Assembly: GCA_003224665.1 (NCBI GenBank)
Contig: QHZM01000362.1
Coordinates: 1-6,334 of the forward strand
Length of the DNA: 6,334 bases
Direction: 5' to 3'
Source: Acidobacteriota bacterium
GTDB taxonomy: Bacteria > Acidobacteriota > Terriglobia > UBA7540
This document shows positions 1 to 5,795 of the stretch, piece by piece. The first letter of the stretch is position 1, and every line of letters begins with the position of its first letter. The position numbers and the translations under genes were made by a program. The notes beneath the pieces were generated by a model. The model saw only the letters and a list, made by a program, of their open reading frames with translations. It did not search any database and was not told where the DNA came from.

Positions 1-1428
1 TCGACGGATTTGGCGTTTACCGAGGACCGCGGCAAGCGCTTCGAGGCCTACGGATGGTTCGTGCAGGACCTGCCTGACGGAAACGACCTCGACGCCGTGG
101 ATCGAGCGATCTGCGCGGCCCAGGCGGAGAAGGGGCGGCCCTCGCTGATCATCGCGCGCACTCACATCGCTTGCGGCAGCCCCAACAAGCAGGACACCGC
201 CGGGGCGCACGGCTCGCCGCTCGGCGAGGAGGAAGTGAGCCTGACCAAGCAGAACCTGGGCTGGCCGCTCGAACCGAAGTTCTATATCCCCGAGGAGGCG
301 CTCGAACATTTCCGCGAGGCCATTGACCGCGGCGCGGGCGCCGACGCCGAATGGCAGAAACGGCTCGAGGCCTACCGGCGCGAGTTTCCGGACCTCGCAA
401 AAGAGTGGGACGGTTTCGTTCGCGGCGAGCTGCCCGAAGGTTGGATGAGCAAAATCCCCGCCTTCAAACCCTCCGACGGCCCGCTCGCCACTCGCCAGGC
501 TTCGGGCAAAGTGTTGAACGCGATCGCCCCCGGTCTGCCGACTCTGATCGGCGGCTCGGCGGACCTGGCGCCCTCGACGGACACTCTTCTGAAGGGCGTC
601 CCGGATTTTCAGAAAGGCAGCTACTTGGGGCGCAACCTGCACTTCGGAGTCCGCGAGCACGGCATGGGAGGGATTCTGAACGGCATGGCGCTCAGCGGGC
701 TGGTCCCCTACGGCGCGACGTTCCTGATCTTCTCCGACTACACACGGCCCACGATCCGGCTTGCGGCGCTGATGGAAGTCCGGTCAATCTTTGTCTTCAC
801 CCACGACAGCATTTTTCTCGGCGAGGACGGACCCACGCATCAACCGATCGAGCACCTGCCCGCGCTGCGGGCCATTCCGAACCTGTGCCTGATTCGTCCG
901 GCCGACGCCAATGAGACGGCGGTAGCCTGGCGCGTCGCCATCGAACGCCGCGGCGGGCCGGTGGCGCTGGCACTCACGCGCCAATCGCTGCCCGTCTTCG
1001 ACCGCGAGAAATTTGCTTCGGCCGAGGGGCTCGCGCGCGGCGCCTATGTGATGGCGCGCGAAAAAGGGGATTCGCCGGAAATCATCCTGATCGCTTCGGG
1101 GTCAGAGGTTGCGCTGGCCCTTGAGGCTTGCGAGAAGCTCTCCGCGGAAGGGATTTCGGCCCGCGCGGTCAGCATGCCTTCCTGGGACCTGTTCGAAAAG
1201 CAGCCGCCGGCTTACAAGGACGAGGTTCTGCCTCCGAGCGTCACGGCGCGGCTGGCCATCGAAGCCGCCTCGCCTTTCGGCTGGGACCGATACGTGGGAC
1301 CGCGCGGCGCCGTCATCGGCATGACGCGCTTTGGGGCCTCGGCGCCTTTCAAAGTGCTGGCGGAGAAGTTCGGGTTTACGGCCGCGGGAATCGTCCGTCA
1401 GGCGCGCGAGTTGCTGGGGCGGCGGTGA
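1..1428 (+). CDS. tkt: Transketolase, C-terminal ~70% (start outside window)
   Basis: The enzyme transfers two-carbon ketol units between sugar phosphates (xylulose-5-P with ribose-5-P or erythrose-4-P) using thiamine diphosphate and a divalent metal, in the cytoplasmic non-oxidative pentose phosphate pathway. The frame is open from base 1, so the gene is cut by the window edge. The 475 codons seen compare with about 660 in full-length enzymes. Numbering codons from base 1, the end of the N-terminal ThDP domain carries HGSPLG (His at codon 70). The pyrimidine-binding domain (about 150-325) has GGSADLAPS, FGVREHGMG with the catalytic Glu at codon 219, FSDY at 244-247, and GEDGPTHQP with the substrate-binding His at codon 280. 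The C-terminal domain (about 340-475) holds IASGSEV and SMPSWDLFE and ends ARELLGRR-TGA. No truncation or frameshift is visible inside. It heads a cluster with zwf, opcA and rpe, separated from zwf by a repeat-containing gap of about 290 bp. Confidence 0.95.
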   Translation, partial: STDLAFTEDRGKRFEAYGWFVQDLPDGNDLDAVDRAICAAQAEKGRPSLIIARTHIACGSPNKQDTAGAHGSPLGEEEVSLTKQNLGWPLEPKFYIPEEALEHFREAIDRGAGADAEWQKRLEAYRREFPDLAKEWDGFVRGELPEGWMSKIPAFKPSDGPLATRQASGKVLNAIAPGLPTLIGGSADLAPSTDTLLKGVPDFQKGSYLGRNLHFGVREHGMGGILNGMALSGLVPYGATFLIFSDYTRPTIRLAALMEVRSIFVFTHDSIFLGEDGPTHQPIEHLPALRAIPNLCLIRPADANETAVAWRVAIERRGGPVALALTRQSLPVFDREKFASAEGLARGAYVMAREKGDSPEIILIASGSEVALALEACEKLSAEGISARAVSMPSWDLFEKQPPAYKDEVLPPSVTARLAIEAASPFGWDRYVGPRGAVIGMTRFGASAPFKVLAEKFGFTAAGIVRQARELLGRR

Positions 1429-1445
1429 ACCGCGAACTCGGGACG

Positions 1446-1541
1446 ATGACCGAGCACTCGAGCGTTCGTGATTTCGCAGTTACCTCGCCTCAGGCGGGCA
1501 GTAGTGCCACAACAAATCTGATCCGGCGTGCTAGTGCTTAG
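1446..1541 (+). other. 31-codon ORF, possible displaced N-terminus of zwf
   Basis: A short ATG frame starts 17 bases after the tkt stop. It begins MTEHSSVRDF, ends NLIRRASA and closes with TAG. It resembles no domain I know. It lies in the same frame as zwf, directly before the hairpin element. A polar, Ser/Thr-rich leader of this size is typical of what precedes the PCxMVIFGASGDLT block in many bacterial G6PDHs. It may therefore be the original zwf 5' end, cut off when the element arrived. In-frame stops at 1539, 1545 and 1692 now separate it from zwf. Its ribosome-binding site is poor (CGGGA only two bases from ATG). It could equally be non-coding spacer. Confidence 0.3.
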
Positions 1542-1570
1542 TTGTAAAAGAAGGCGTTATTTCGGATGGT

Positions 1571-1709
1571 CGGAAGGGCGGGGTTTCAACCCCGCCGCCA
1601 AGGGGGCAACCCCCACACTCCTGTCCTCTCCCCCTTCCGGAAGGGGGAGAGGGTGTCCAAAGGACGGGTGAGGGGGCTGTTTCGGCGGGACTAAAGTCCT
1701 GCCCTTCCG
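1571..1709. repeat. Composite palindromic intergenic repeat element (hairpin cluster)
   Basis: A ~139-bp block is bounded by inverted repeats: CGGAAGGGCGGG at 1571-1582 pairs with CCTGCCCTTCCG at 1698-1709 in 11 of 12 positions. Inside are consecutive hairpins. GGCGGGG (1577-1583) pairs with CCCCGCC (1590-1596). GGGGG (1602-1606) pairs with CCCCC (1610-1614). A perfect 28-bp palindrome spans 1625-1652 (CCTCTCCCCCTTCC and its complement). GTCC/GGAC pair at 1655-1665, and GGCGGGACT (1684-1692) pairs with AGTCCTGCC (1695-1703) with one G-U pair. Blocks of this style are known as dispersed, non-coding repeats in several high-GC phyla, mobilised in trans or of unknown origin. No target-site duplication is evident. 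In RNA the hairpins could stabilise the tkt 3' end or attenuate transcription into zwf. No U-tract follows, so a classical terminator is not supported. Confidence 0.8.
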
Positions 1710-1721
1710 GAGCCCTGCGCC

Positions 1722-3197
1722 ATGGTGATCTTCGGGGCTTCGGGCGATTTGACGCAACGGAAGCTTGTCCCGGCGCTCTTCTATCTTGCCCGCGAGCGCC
1801 TTCTCCCCGCCGAATTTACAGTCATCGGCTGCTCCAAGACTCCTTACACGCACGAGCGGTTCCGCCAGAAGATGCAGAAGGCGCTCAAGGAATTCTCCTC
1901 GCTTTCCGCCGGAGACGAATCGCTGCTCGAGAGTTTCACGAAGGGGCTTTTTTATATTTCAGAAGATTTTTCAAGCGCCCAGGCCTACGGAAAGCTGGTT
2001 GAGTTCCTCGAGCAAATGGACCGCGAGCGCGGCACGGGCGGGAACCGTCTGTTTTATCTTTCGACGCCCCCGAGCTTTTTCCCCGTCATCGTCCAGCACC
2101 TCGGAGCGACGGGCCTGACCCGGCCCAAATTCCCCGGCAAGTCGTGGACGCGCATCGTGATCGAGAAGCCCTTCGGGCGCGACTTCGAGAGCGCCGAGAG
2201 ACTGAGCCGGACAGTGACCAGCGTCTTTGAAGAAAAGCAGGTCTACCGCATTGACCATTACCTTGGCAAAGAAACGGTGCAGAACCTGCTCGTGTTTCGG
2301 TTTTCGAACGGCGTATTTGAGCCCGTCTGGAACCGCCGCTACATCGATCATGTGCAAATCACGGTGGCCGAGGAGCTGGGGGTTGAGAAGCGCGGCGCCT
2401 ATTACGAGGAAGCCGGACTCGTCCGGGACATGATCCAGAACCACGTGGTGCAACTGATGAGTCTAGTCGCGATGGAACCCCCGGCGACCTTCGACTCGAC
2501 GGCCGTCCGCGACGAAAAAGCAAAGCTGATGCGGGCGATCCGTTCTATGCCGCGCGACCAGTTGGACCAGTCCGCCGTCCGCGGCCAGTACGCGGCCGGA
2601 TGGGTGGGCGGGCAGAAAGTCCCCGCCTACCGCTCGGAGCCGGGCGTTTCTCCCGCCTCGACGACGGAGACCTACGCGGCGCTGAAGCTCTATATCGACA
2701 ACTGGCGCTGGGCCGGCGTCCCGTTCTACCTGCGTTCGGGGAAGCGACTCTCCAAGCAGGTGTCGAAAATCCTAATCCAGTTCCAGCGCGTGCCTCATCT
2801 GCTCTTCCGCGGTTCGGGCGCGGACTCGATCGAGCCGAACGTGCTGGCGCTGCGCATCCAGCCGAATGAAGGAATCGCGCTCACCATCGGCGCAAAATTG
2901 CCCGGTGCGACCATGCAAATCCGCCCCGTGAAGATGGAGTTCCGCTACGCCGAATCGTTCGGGGCGGAACCGGCCACGGCCTACGAGACCTTGCTCCTGG
3001 ACTGCATGCTCGGCGACCAGACGCTTTTCAACCGGGAGGACGCCGTCGAGCTGGCCTGGGAATTCCTTGACCCGGTCCTTACCCGCTGGAAAGAGGACGG
3101 GCCGAAGGGCCTTTCGTTCTACGAAGCGGGAAGCTGGGGCCCGGCGGAAGCCGACTCGCTGATCGAGCGCGAGGGACGGCACTGGAGGCGACCTTGA
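1722..3197 (+). CDS. zwf: Glucose-6-phosphate 1-dehydrogenase
   Basis: It oxidises glucose-6-phosphate to 6-phosphogluconolactone with NAD(P)+, the committed step of the oxidative pentose phosphate pathway. The Rossmann domain opens with GASGDLTQRK (residues 5-14) and has EKPFG at 148-152. The catalytic block RIDHYLGKE is at 176-184 (Asp178, His179), and the catalytic-base His is His241 in DMIQNH. The C-terminal domain includes NRRYIDHVQI and RSGKRL. The 491 residues are near normal length, but the N-terminus is short: translation begins at the Met of the PCxMVIFGASGDL block. The frame continues upstream only as PEPCA before TAA at 1692, and no other start codon exists. GGAG at 1709-1712, at the repeat's edge, lies nine bases before ATG and may serve as ribosome-binding site. 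At the position where NADP-specific enzymes usually have Arg, I read Lys39. The stop overlaps the candidate opcA start (TTGA). Confidence 0.96.
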   Translation: MVIFGASGDLTQRKLVPALFYLARERLLPAEFTVIGCSKTPYTHERFRQKMQKALKEFSSLSAGDESLLESFTKGLFYISEDFSSAQAYGKLVEFLEQMDRERGTGGNRLFYLSTPPSFFPVIVQHLGATGLTRPKFPGKSWTRIVIEKPFGRDFESAERLSRTVTSVFEEKQVYRIDHYLGKETVQNLLVFRFSNGVFEPVWNRRYIDHVQITVAEELGVEKRGAYYEEAGLVRDMIQNHVVQLMSLVAMEPPATFDSTAVRDEKAKLMRAIRSMPRDQLDQSAVRGQYAAGWVGGQKVPAYRSEPGVSPASTTETYAALKLYIDNWRWAGVPFYLRSGKRLSKQVSKILIQFQRVPHLLFRGSGADSIEPNVLALRIQPNEGIALTIGAKLPGATMQIRPVKMEFRYAESFGAEPATAYETLLLDCMLGDQTLFNREDAVELAWEFLDPVLTRWKEDGPKGLSFYEAGSWGPAEADSLIEREGRHWRRP

Positions 3198-3279
3198 GTG
3201 GAAGTCTGTAGCCGAGCTCGAGGCGGAACTTTCGGCGCTCTGGCGGTCTGCGGCCGAAGACCCCGAGACTCGCCACGCC
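3163..3279 (+). other. opcA: In-frame N-terminal part of opcA lacking any start codon
   Basis: Upstream of the GTG at 3280, the opcA frame stays open back to the TGA at 3160-3162. From 3199 it reads WKSVAELEAELSALW and on into RHAVLRSC. This is the amphipathic opening helix that precedes the LxLVVYV strand in OpcA proteins. I checked every codon from 3163 to 3279 and none is ATG, GTG, TTG, CTG or an ATH codon. The conserved region therefore looks coding but cannot be initiated in frame as written. Adding one A at 3202-3203 would connect it to the TTG at 3194. Removing one A would connect it to the GTG at 3198. A frameshift mutation or a base-call error in a short A run is the simplest explanation. 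Confidence 0.6.
3184..3188 (+). promoter_or_regulatory. Shine-Dalgarno for opcA at the zwf stop
   Basis: GGAGG lies inside the last codons of zwf. It is 5 bases before a TTG (3194) that overlaps the zwf TGA, and 9 bases before a GTG (3198). This is the strongest ribosome-binding signal near opcA and argues for coupled initiation here rather than at GTG 3280, which has no such signal. Both candidate starts are out of frame with opcA in the sequence given. Confidence 0.6.
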
Positions 3280-4311
3280 GTGCTTCGTTCCTGCGCTCTG
3301 ACCCTGGTGGTGTACGTGGAAGATGAAGCGGCGGGAAGGGAAGTCAACGACCTCATCAGCGAGGTGATGCGCGAAAATCCCTGCCGCGCCATCGTCGTCA
3401 CCGCCGAGCGGGATGCCGCTCCCGCGGGTCTCTCGGCCCGGATTTCAGCGCGGTGCACTTTTCCGGCCGCCGGCGAGAAGGAAATCTGCTGCGAGCAGGT
3501 GATGATAACGGCTCGCGGCGAGGCGATCGCGGGCCTCGATCACGTCGTGATTCCGTTGATGGTCCCCGGATTGCCCGTCTACCTGTGGTGGCGGGCGGGG
3601 CGTTTCAGCCCGCCGCCATCCCTCCGGCCGATTCTGCGGGCCGCCACCCGCGTCCTGGTTGACTCGGCCACATTTCCCGAGCCCCAGGTTGATCTCCAGA
3701 ATTTCTCCGGCCATGTTCGGGAGCTGGCCGGCGAAGTGGTTTTCACCGACCTCAACTGGGGCCGGCTGACTCCCTGGCGCGAGCTCGTAGCCCAGTGTTT
3801 CGATTCGGTCGAGACTCGGCCTTACCTCGACCGGCTCACGGAGGTCCAGATCGAGTACGAAGATCTCTCGAATGGAGCTCGAGTCCAGCGCGGGCAATCG
3901 TTGCTCCTCGCCGGGTGGCTTGCAAGCCGGCTGGGTTGGGAGCCGGCGCGGGAGAGCGTGGAAGGCAGCAGGATAGGACAACCGTTCCTCTTGCGCGCGG
4001 GCGGCCGCTCCATCCGAATTGAGTGCCGGCCTCGCCGTTGCCAAACGGAATTTGCCGGGACGTGCGTTTCGGTCGCCCTTAAATCCGGCGGCGATTCACC
4101 CGCCGAGTTTTCTCTGGCGCGCGGTTCGGGAGTCAACACGGCCACGACACGCATGGAAATTTCGGGCCGCCCTCCCATCGAAAGGGTGGTCCGGCTCGAA
4201 CCGCTGGAGGAAGTCCGGCTCGTCAACGAGGAAATCAAGTTTGCGGGGCGCGACCGCGTTTATGAAGAAGCTCTCGCCATGGTGGCGGGGATGACCGCGC
4301 CCGGCGCCTGA
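3280..4311 (+). CDS. opcA: Glucose-6-phosphate dehydrogenase assembly protein OpcA
   Basis: OpcA binds G6PDH and promotes its oligomerisation and activity. It is known mainly from cyanobacteria and actinobacteria and is almost always next to zwf, as here. The family's marks are visible: an opening LTLVVYV strand, CCEQVMITARG followed by VIPLMVPGLPVYLWWRAG (a hallmark of the family), DSATFP, and FTDLNWGRLTPWRELVAQCFD. A C-terminal domain then carries IRIECRPRRC. The coordinates give the shortest frame with a legal start (GTG, 343 aa). The protein almost certainly began about 27-28 codons earlier, but that part has no in-frame start. Several Cys residues (the CC pair and those at IECRPRRC and GTCVSV) are of note because redox control of G6PDH through OpcA is described in cyanobacteria; that role here is only a possibility. 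The gene ends 14 bases before rpe. Confidence 0.88.
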   Translation: MLRSCALTLVVYVEDEAAGREVNDLISEVMRENPCRAIVVTAERDAAPAGLSARISARCTFPAAGEKEICCEQVMITARGEAIAGLDHVVIPLMVPGLPVYLWWRAGRFSPPPSLRPILRAATRVLVDSATFPEPQVDLQNFSGHVRELAGEVVFTDLNWGRLTPWRELVAQCFDSVETRPYLDRLTEVQIEYEDLSNGARVQRGQSLLLAGWLASRLGWEPARESVEGSRIGQPFLLRAGGRSIRIECRPRRCQTEFAGTCVSVALKSGGDSPAEFSLARGSGVNTATTRMEISGRPPIERVVRLEPLEEVRLVNEEIKFAGRDRVYEEALAMVAGMTAPGA

Positions 4312-4314
4312 AAC

Positions 4315-4321
4315 GAGGAGG
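4315..4321 (+). promoter_or_regulatory. Shine-Dalgarno for rpe
   Basis: GAGGAGG directly follows the opcA stop and stands four bases before a TTG. It decides the rpe start: no ATG or GTG occurs near the conserved KIAPSILSADF opening, and TTG 4326 puts two residues (M, V) ahead of it. Confidence 0.8.
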
Positions 4322-4325
4322 CCTT

Positions 4326-4988
4326 TTGGTCAAGATTGCGCCCTCGATCCTCTCTGCCGATTTCACGCGCCTCGGCAGGCAGGTGAAAGCCGTTGAAGCC
4401 GCCGGCGTCGATCGCATTCAGATTGACGTCATGGACGGCCGCTTTGTCCCGAACATAACGTTCGGGCCGATCGCCTTCGAAGCCCTGCGGCCGATCACCC
4501 GCCTTCTCCTCGAAGCTCACCTGATGGTGGAGCCTCCGGAAGATTTTATCGAGCGCTTCGCGCACGCAGGCGCCGACACCATCATCGTCCACCAGGAAGC
4601 CACGCCCCACCTCCACCGGGCCGTCCAGCAGATTCACGCTTTGGGGAAAAAGGCTGGTGTCGCTTTGAACCCCTCGACGCCCGCCAGCCTGCTCGGTGAG
4701 GTGCTTGACAGCCTTGAGCTTGTCTTGGTGATGACCGTTAACCCCGGCTTCGGGGCGCAGGATTTTATCCCCCAGACCCTCGGAAAAATCCGACAGGTCA
4801 GCGAAGAAATTCACAGGCGGGGCCTCAACTGCGAACTTGAAGTGGATGGCGGGATCAACGTTAAGACAGCGCCTTCAGTCGTCGAAGCCGGCGCCAATGT
4901 CCTCGTGGCAGGCTCCGCCGTGTTCGATTCCAAAGATGGGGTTGAACGTGGAATCCGGAGGTTGCTCGAAAGCGCTGCGCAGAGGTGA
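4326..4988 (+). CDS. rpe: Ribulose-phosphate 3-epimerase
   Basis: It interconverts ribulose-5-phosphate and xylulose-5-phosphate, supplying the donor substrate of the transketolase encoded upstream. The 220-residue length is normal for this single-domain TIM barrel. Recognisable blocks are KIAPSILSADF (3-13), IQIDVMDGRFVPNITFG (31-47) with the catalytic acid Asp34, AHLMVEPPEDFI with the metal-ligand His65, VMTVNPGFGAQDFI, and EVDGGI with the second catalytic acid Asp174. The phosphate-binding end GANVLVAGSAVF follows. One difference stands out: the metal-ligand His two residues before the first Asp (His35 in the human enzyme) is Gln32 here. The start is TTG, set by the preceding Shine-Dalgarno. 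It is the last gene of the cluster and is followed by a gap of about 400 bp. Confidence 0.96.
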   Translation: MVKIAPSILSADFTRLGRQVKAVEAAGVDRIQIDVMDGRFVPNITFGPIAFEALRPITRLLLEAHLMVEPPEDFIERFAHAGADTIIVHQEATPHLHRAVQQIHALGKKAGVALNPSTPASLLGEVLDSLELVLVMTVNPGFGAQDFIPQTLGKIRQVSEEIHRRGLNCELEVDGGINVKTAPSVVEAGANVLVAGSAVFDSKDGVERGIRRLLESAAQR

Positions 4989-5211
4989 CCTGCGGACTTC
5001 AGTCGTCCTGAGCCTGCGTTGTCGCACCATCAAAGATAGGTTATCGGCGGTCTTCAGGGCCCCAAGTTCAGATTCGCTCTCCGCGCACACGGGCTGCCCG
5101 AGGCGTCTCGCAAATTTGCTGCCATTCTTTTTACACTTCACAGCAGGAGCCCTTGGGCTAATCGTCCCGGGCCAGGACTTGGGTCAGGCCGCGACGAGAC
5201 AGGCTGAGATA
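4989..5211. other. Intergenic stretch without a recognisable gene
   Basis: I see no convincing coding sequence on either strand in this part of the gap between rpe and the next gene. Frames here either run on out of phase from rpe or are short and have no ribosome-binding site. It contains no obvious tRNA, CRISPR or repeat array. Confidence 0.5.
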
Positions 5212-5261
5212 GAGGGGTGGCCGGGCTCGGCCGGGAGGCCCTCCAAGATGAGTAATTTTTT
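5212..5261 (+). terminator. Possible terminator of the tkt-zwf-opcA-rpe cluster
   Basis: GAGGG (5212-5216) pairs with CCCTC (5239-5243). Inside, GGCCG (5219-5223) pairs with CGGCC (5228-5232) around a GGCT loop, giving a strong GC hairpin. A run of six T (5256-5261) follows only after 12 bases, too far for a textbook intrinsic terminator, and the T run may instead belong to the promoter's AT-rich upstream segment. The evidence is position and a hairpin only. Confidence 0.3.
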
Positions 5262-5302
5262 AGATTAAATTTCTTGACACCGCCGGGCGCACATCCTAGA
5301 TT
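5253..5302 (+). promoter_or_regulatory. Sigma70-type promoter with AT-rich upstream segment
   Basis: A perfect -35 TTGACA (5274-5279) is followed after exactly 17 bases by TAGATT (5297-5302), which matches four of six -10 positions. The 20 bases before the -35 are almost all A/T (5253-5272), resembling an UP element, in otherwise GC-rich DNA. Transcription would begin near 5309, giving a leader of about 85 bases before the ATG at 5394. It would drive the FecR-like gene separately from the metabolic cluster. Confidence 0.65.
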
Positions 5303-5351
5303 CGGCGAGAACGTAAGTATGATCTAGATGGTCTATTACAAATTGGGTGAA

Positions 5352-5375
5352 GGGCCGAAGTTAAGTCGGCGGCCC
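5352..5375 (+). promoter_or_regulatory. Leader hairpin(s) before the FecR-like gene
   Basis: GGGCCG (5352-5357) can pair with CGGCCC (5370-5375). Alternatively GCCGA (5354-5358) can pair with TCGGC (5366-5370) around a 7-base loop. The two foldings exclude each other and sit just before a purine-rich AAGGGA (5378-5383) that could be the ribosome-binding site, 10 bases from ATG 5394. A role in translation control is possible but not shown; it matches no riboswitch class I recognise. Confidence 0.35.
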
Positions 5376-5393
5376 AGAAGGGAATGACTAAAA

Positions 5394-5756
5394 ATGCTTA
5401 ATGGCAGACGTACATTGAGGGTTTGTTTTCTCGCTTTGGTCGTGGGCGTAATGGGTGCAGTCCCGCTCTTGGGCGGTTCCGCGGTGGTCGGTTCGGTAGC
5501 GGGGAGCATGAACGCGACGATTGGGGGTCACGCGCTCTTGCCGAACACCACGATATTCAGCGGGGACAGCTTGCAGGTGAACGACGGTGTGGCGGTGGTA
5601 GCCCTGGACAAGGCAAGTCGGATGGTTCTTGGCCGGGAAACTACGGCCTCATTCTTGAAGAGTTCTGACGAAGTAACGGTATTGTTGAGTCGAGGAAATC
5701 TTTCGATGTACCACACAGGCGAGGGTGTTGCCCTCCGCGTTAAGATAGGGGATTAG
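5394..5756 (+). CDS. FecR-like secreted protein, N-terminal half of a gene broken by amber codons
   Basis: The 120 residues before the first TAG open with a basic start (NGRRTLR) and a hydrophobic stretch (about 10-27) that looks like a Sec signal peptide or a membrane anchor. A small beta-rich domain follows: GSVAGSMNATIGG, FSGDSL at 55-60, VVALDKASRMVL, then VTVLLSRGNLSMY. The GD-containing turn and gs-x-l-x-l strands resemble the FecR fold, a beta structure found in sigma/anti-sigma surface signalling proteins and in other exported proteins. No anti-sigma or receptor partner gene is next to it, so a signalling role is not implied. The frame stops at TAG right after RVKIGD but continues with matching sequence past it (see 5754-5795 and 5796-6218). 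As a protein this half would end in mid-domain. The ATG start is preceded by AAGGGA and its own promoter. Specific function unknown. Confidence 0.65.
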   Translation: MLNGRRTLRVCFLALVVGVMGAVPLLGGSAVVGSVAGSMNATIGGHALLPNTTIFSGDSLQVNDGVAVVALDKASRMVLGRETTASFLKSSDEVTVLLSRGNLSMYHTGEGVALRVKIGD

Positions 5757-5795
5757 TCAGTCTCGCCCGCGAAAGGGTTTAAGTCACTGGGTTAG
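5754..5795 (+). other. Two in-frame TAG codons 12 codons apart
   Basis: TAG at 5754-5756 and TAG at 5793-5795 lie in the same frame as both halves of the FecR-like gene. They enclose the sense codons SVSPAKGFKSLG. Read through, the run is IGD-x-SVSPAKGFKSLG-x-VAMVGGSIVV, a smooth beta-rich continuation with no indel. The second TAG is one base from GAG (Glu). The first would need a different codon such as GTG (two changes) or another near neighbour. In this window the metabolic genes all end in TGA, and TAG occurs here and as the gene's final stop. Confidence 0.7.

Noticed and set aside
1571..1709. The hairpin block as a classical intrinsic terminator of tkt
   Set aside because: None of the stems is followed by a T-run, and the layout with terminal inverted repeats fits a dispersed repeat better.
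1571..1709. CRISPR array
   Set aside because: The repeats are inverted rather than direct, with no regular spacers.
4260..4814. Long open frame on the minus strand across rpe (184 codons), and similar ones at 3445-4044, 2772-3458 and 1971-2453
   Set aside because: They lie entirely or mostly opposite well-identified + strand genes, show no recognisable domain, and are expected in GC-rich DNA.
4875..5141. Minus-strand frame of 88 codons starting MKCKKNGSKF, partly in the rpe-FecR gap
   Set aside because: Its second half is antisense to rpe, no known family is recognisable, and no promoter or clear ribosome-binding site was seen. A remnant of a gene cannot be excluded.
5384..5401. Mini-ORF ATG ACT AAA AAT GCT TAA overlapping the FecR-like start, as a possible leader peptide
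   Set aside because: The AAGGGA is almost adjacent to its ATG, too close for efficient initiation, and five codons of this kind occur by chance.
5394..5756. FecR-type anti-sigma regulator of iron uptake
   Set aside because: There is no FecI-like sigma factor or TonB receptor next to it, the N-terminus is a signal-like sequence, and the similarity is only to the general beta fold.
5754..5795. A reassigned genetic code with TAG as sense throughout the genome
   Set aside because: The gene also ends in TAG at 6216 at a natural C-terminus, and reading through that stop adds only unconvincing sequence to the next TGA. There is no support from other genes in the window.
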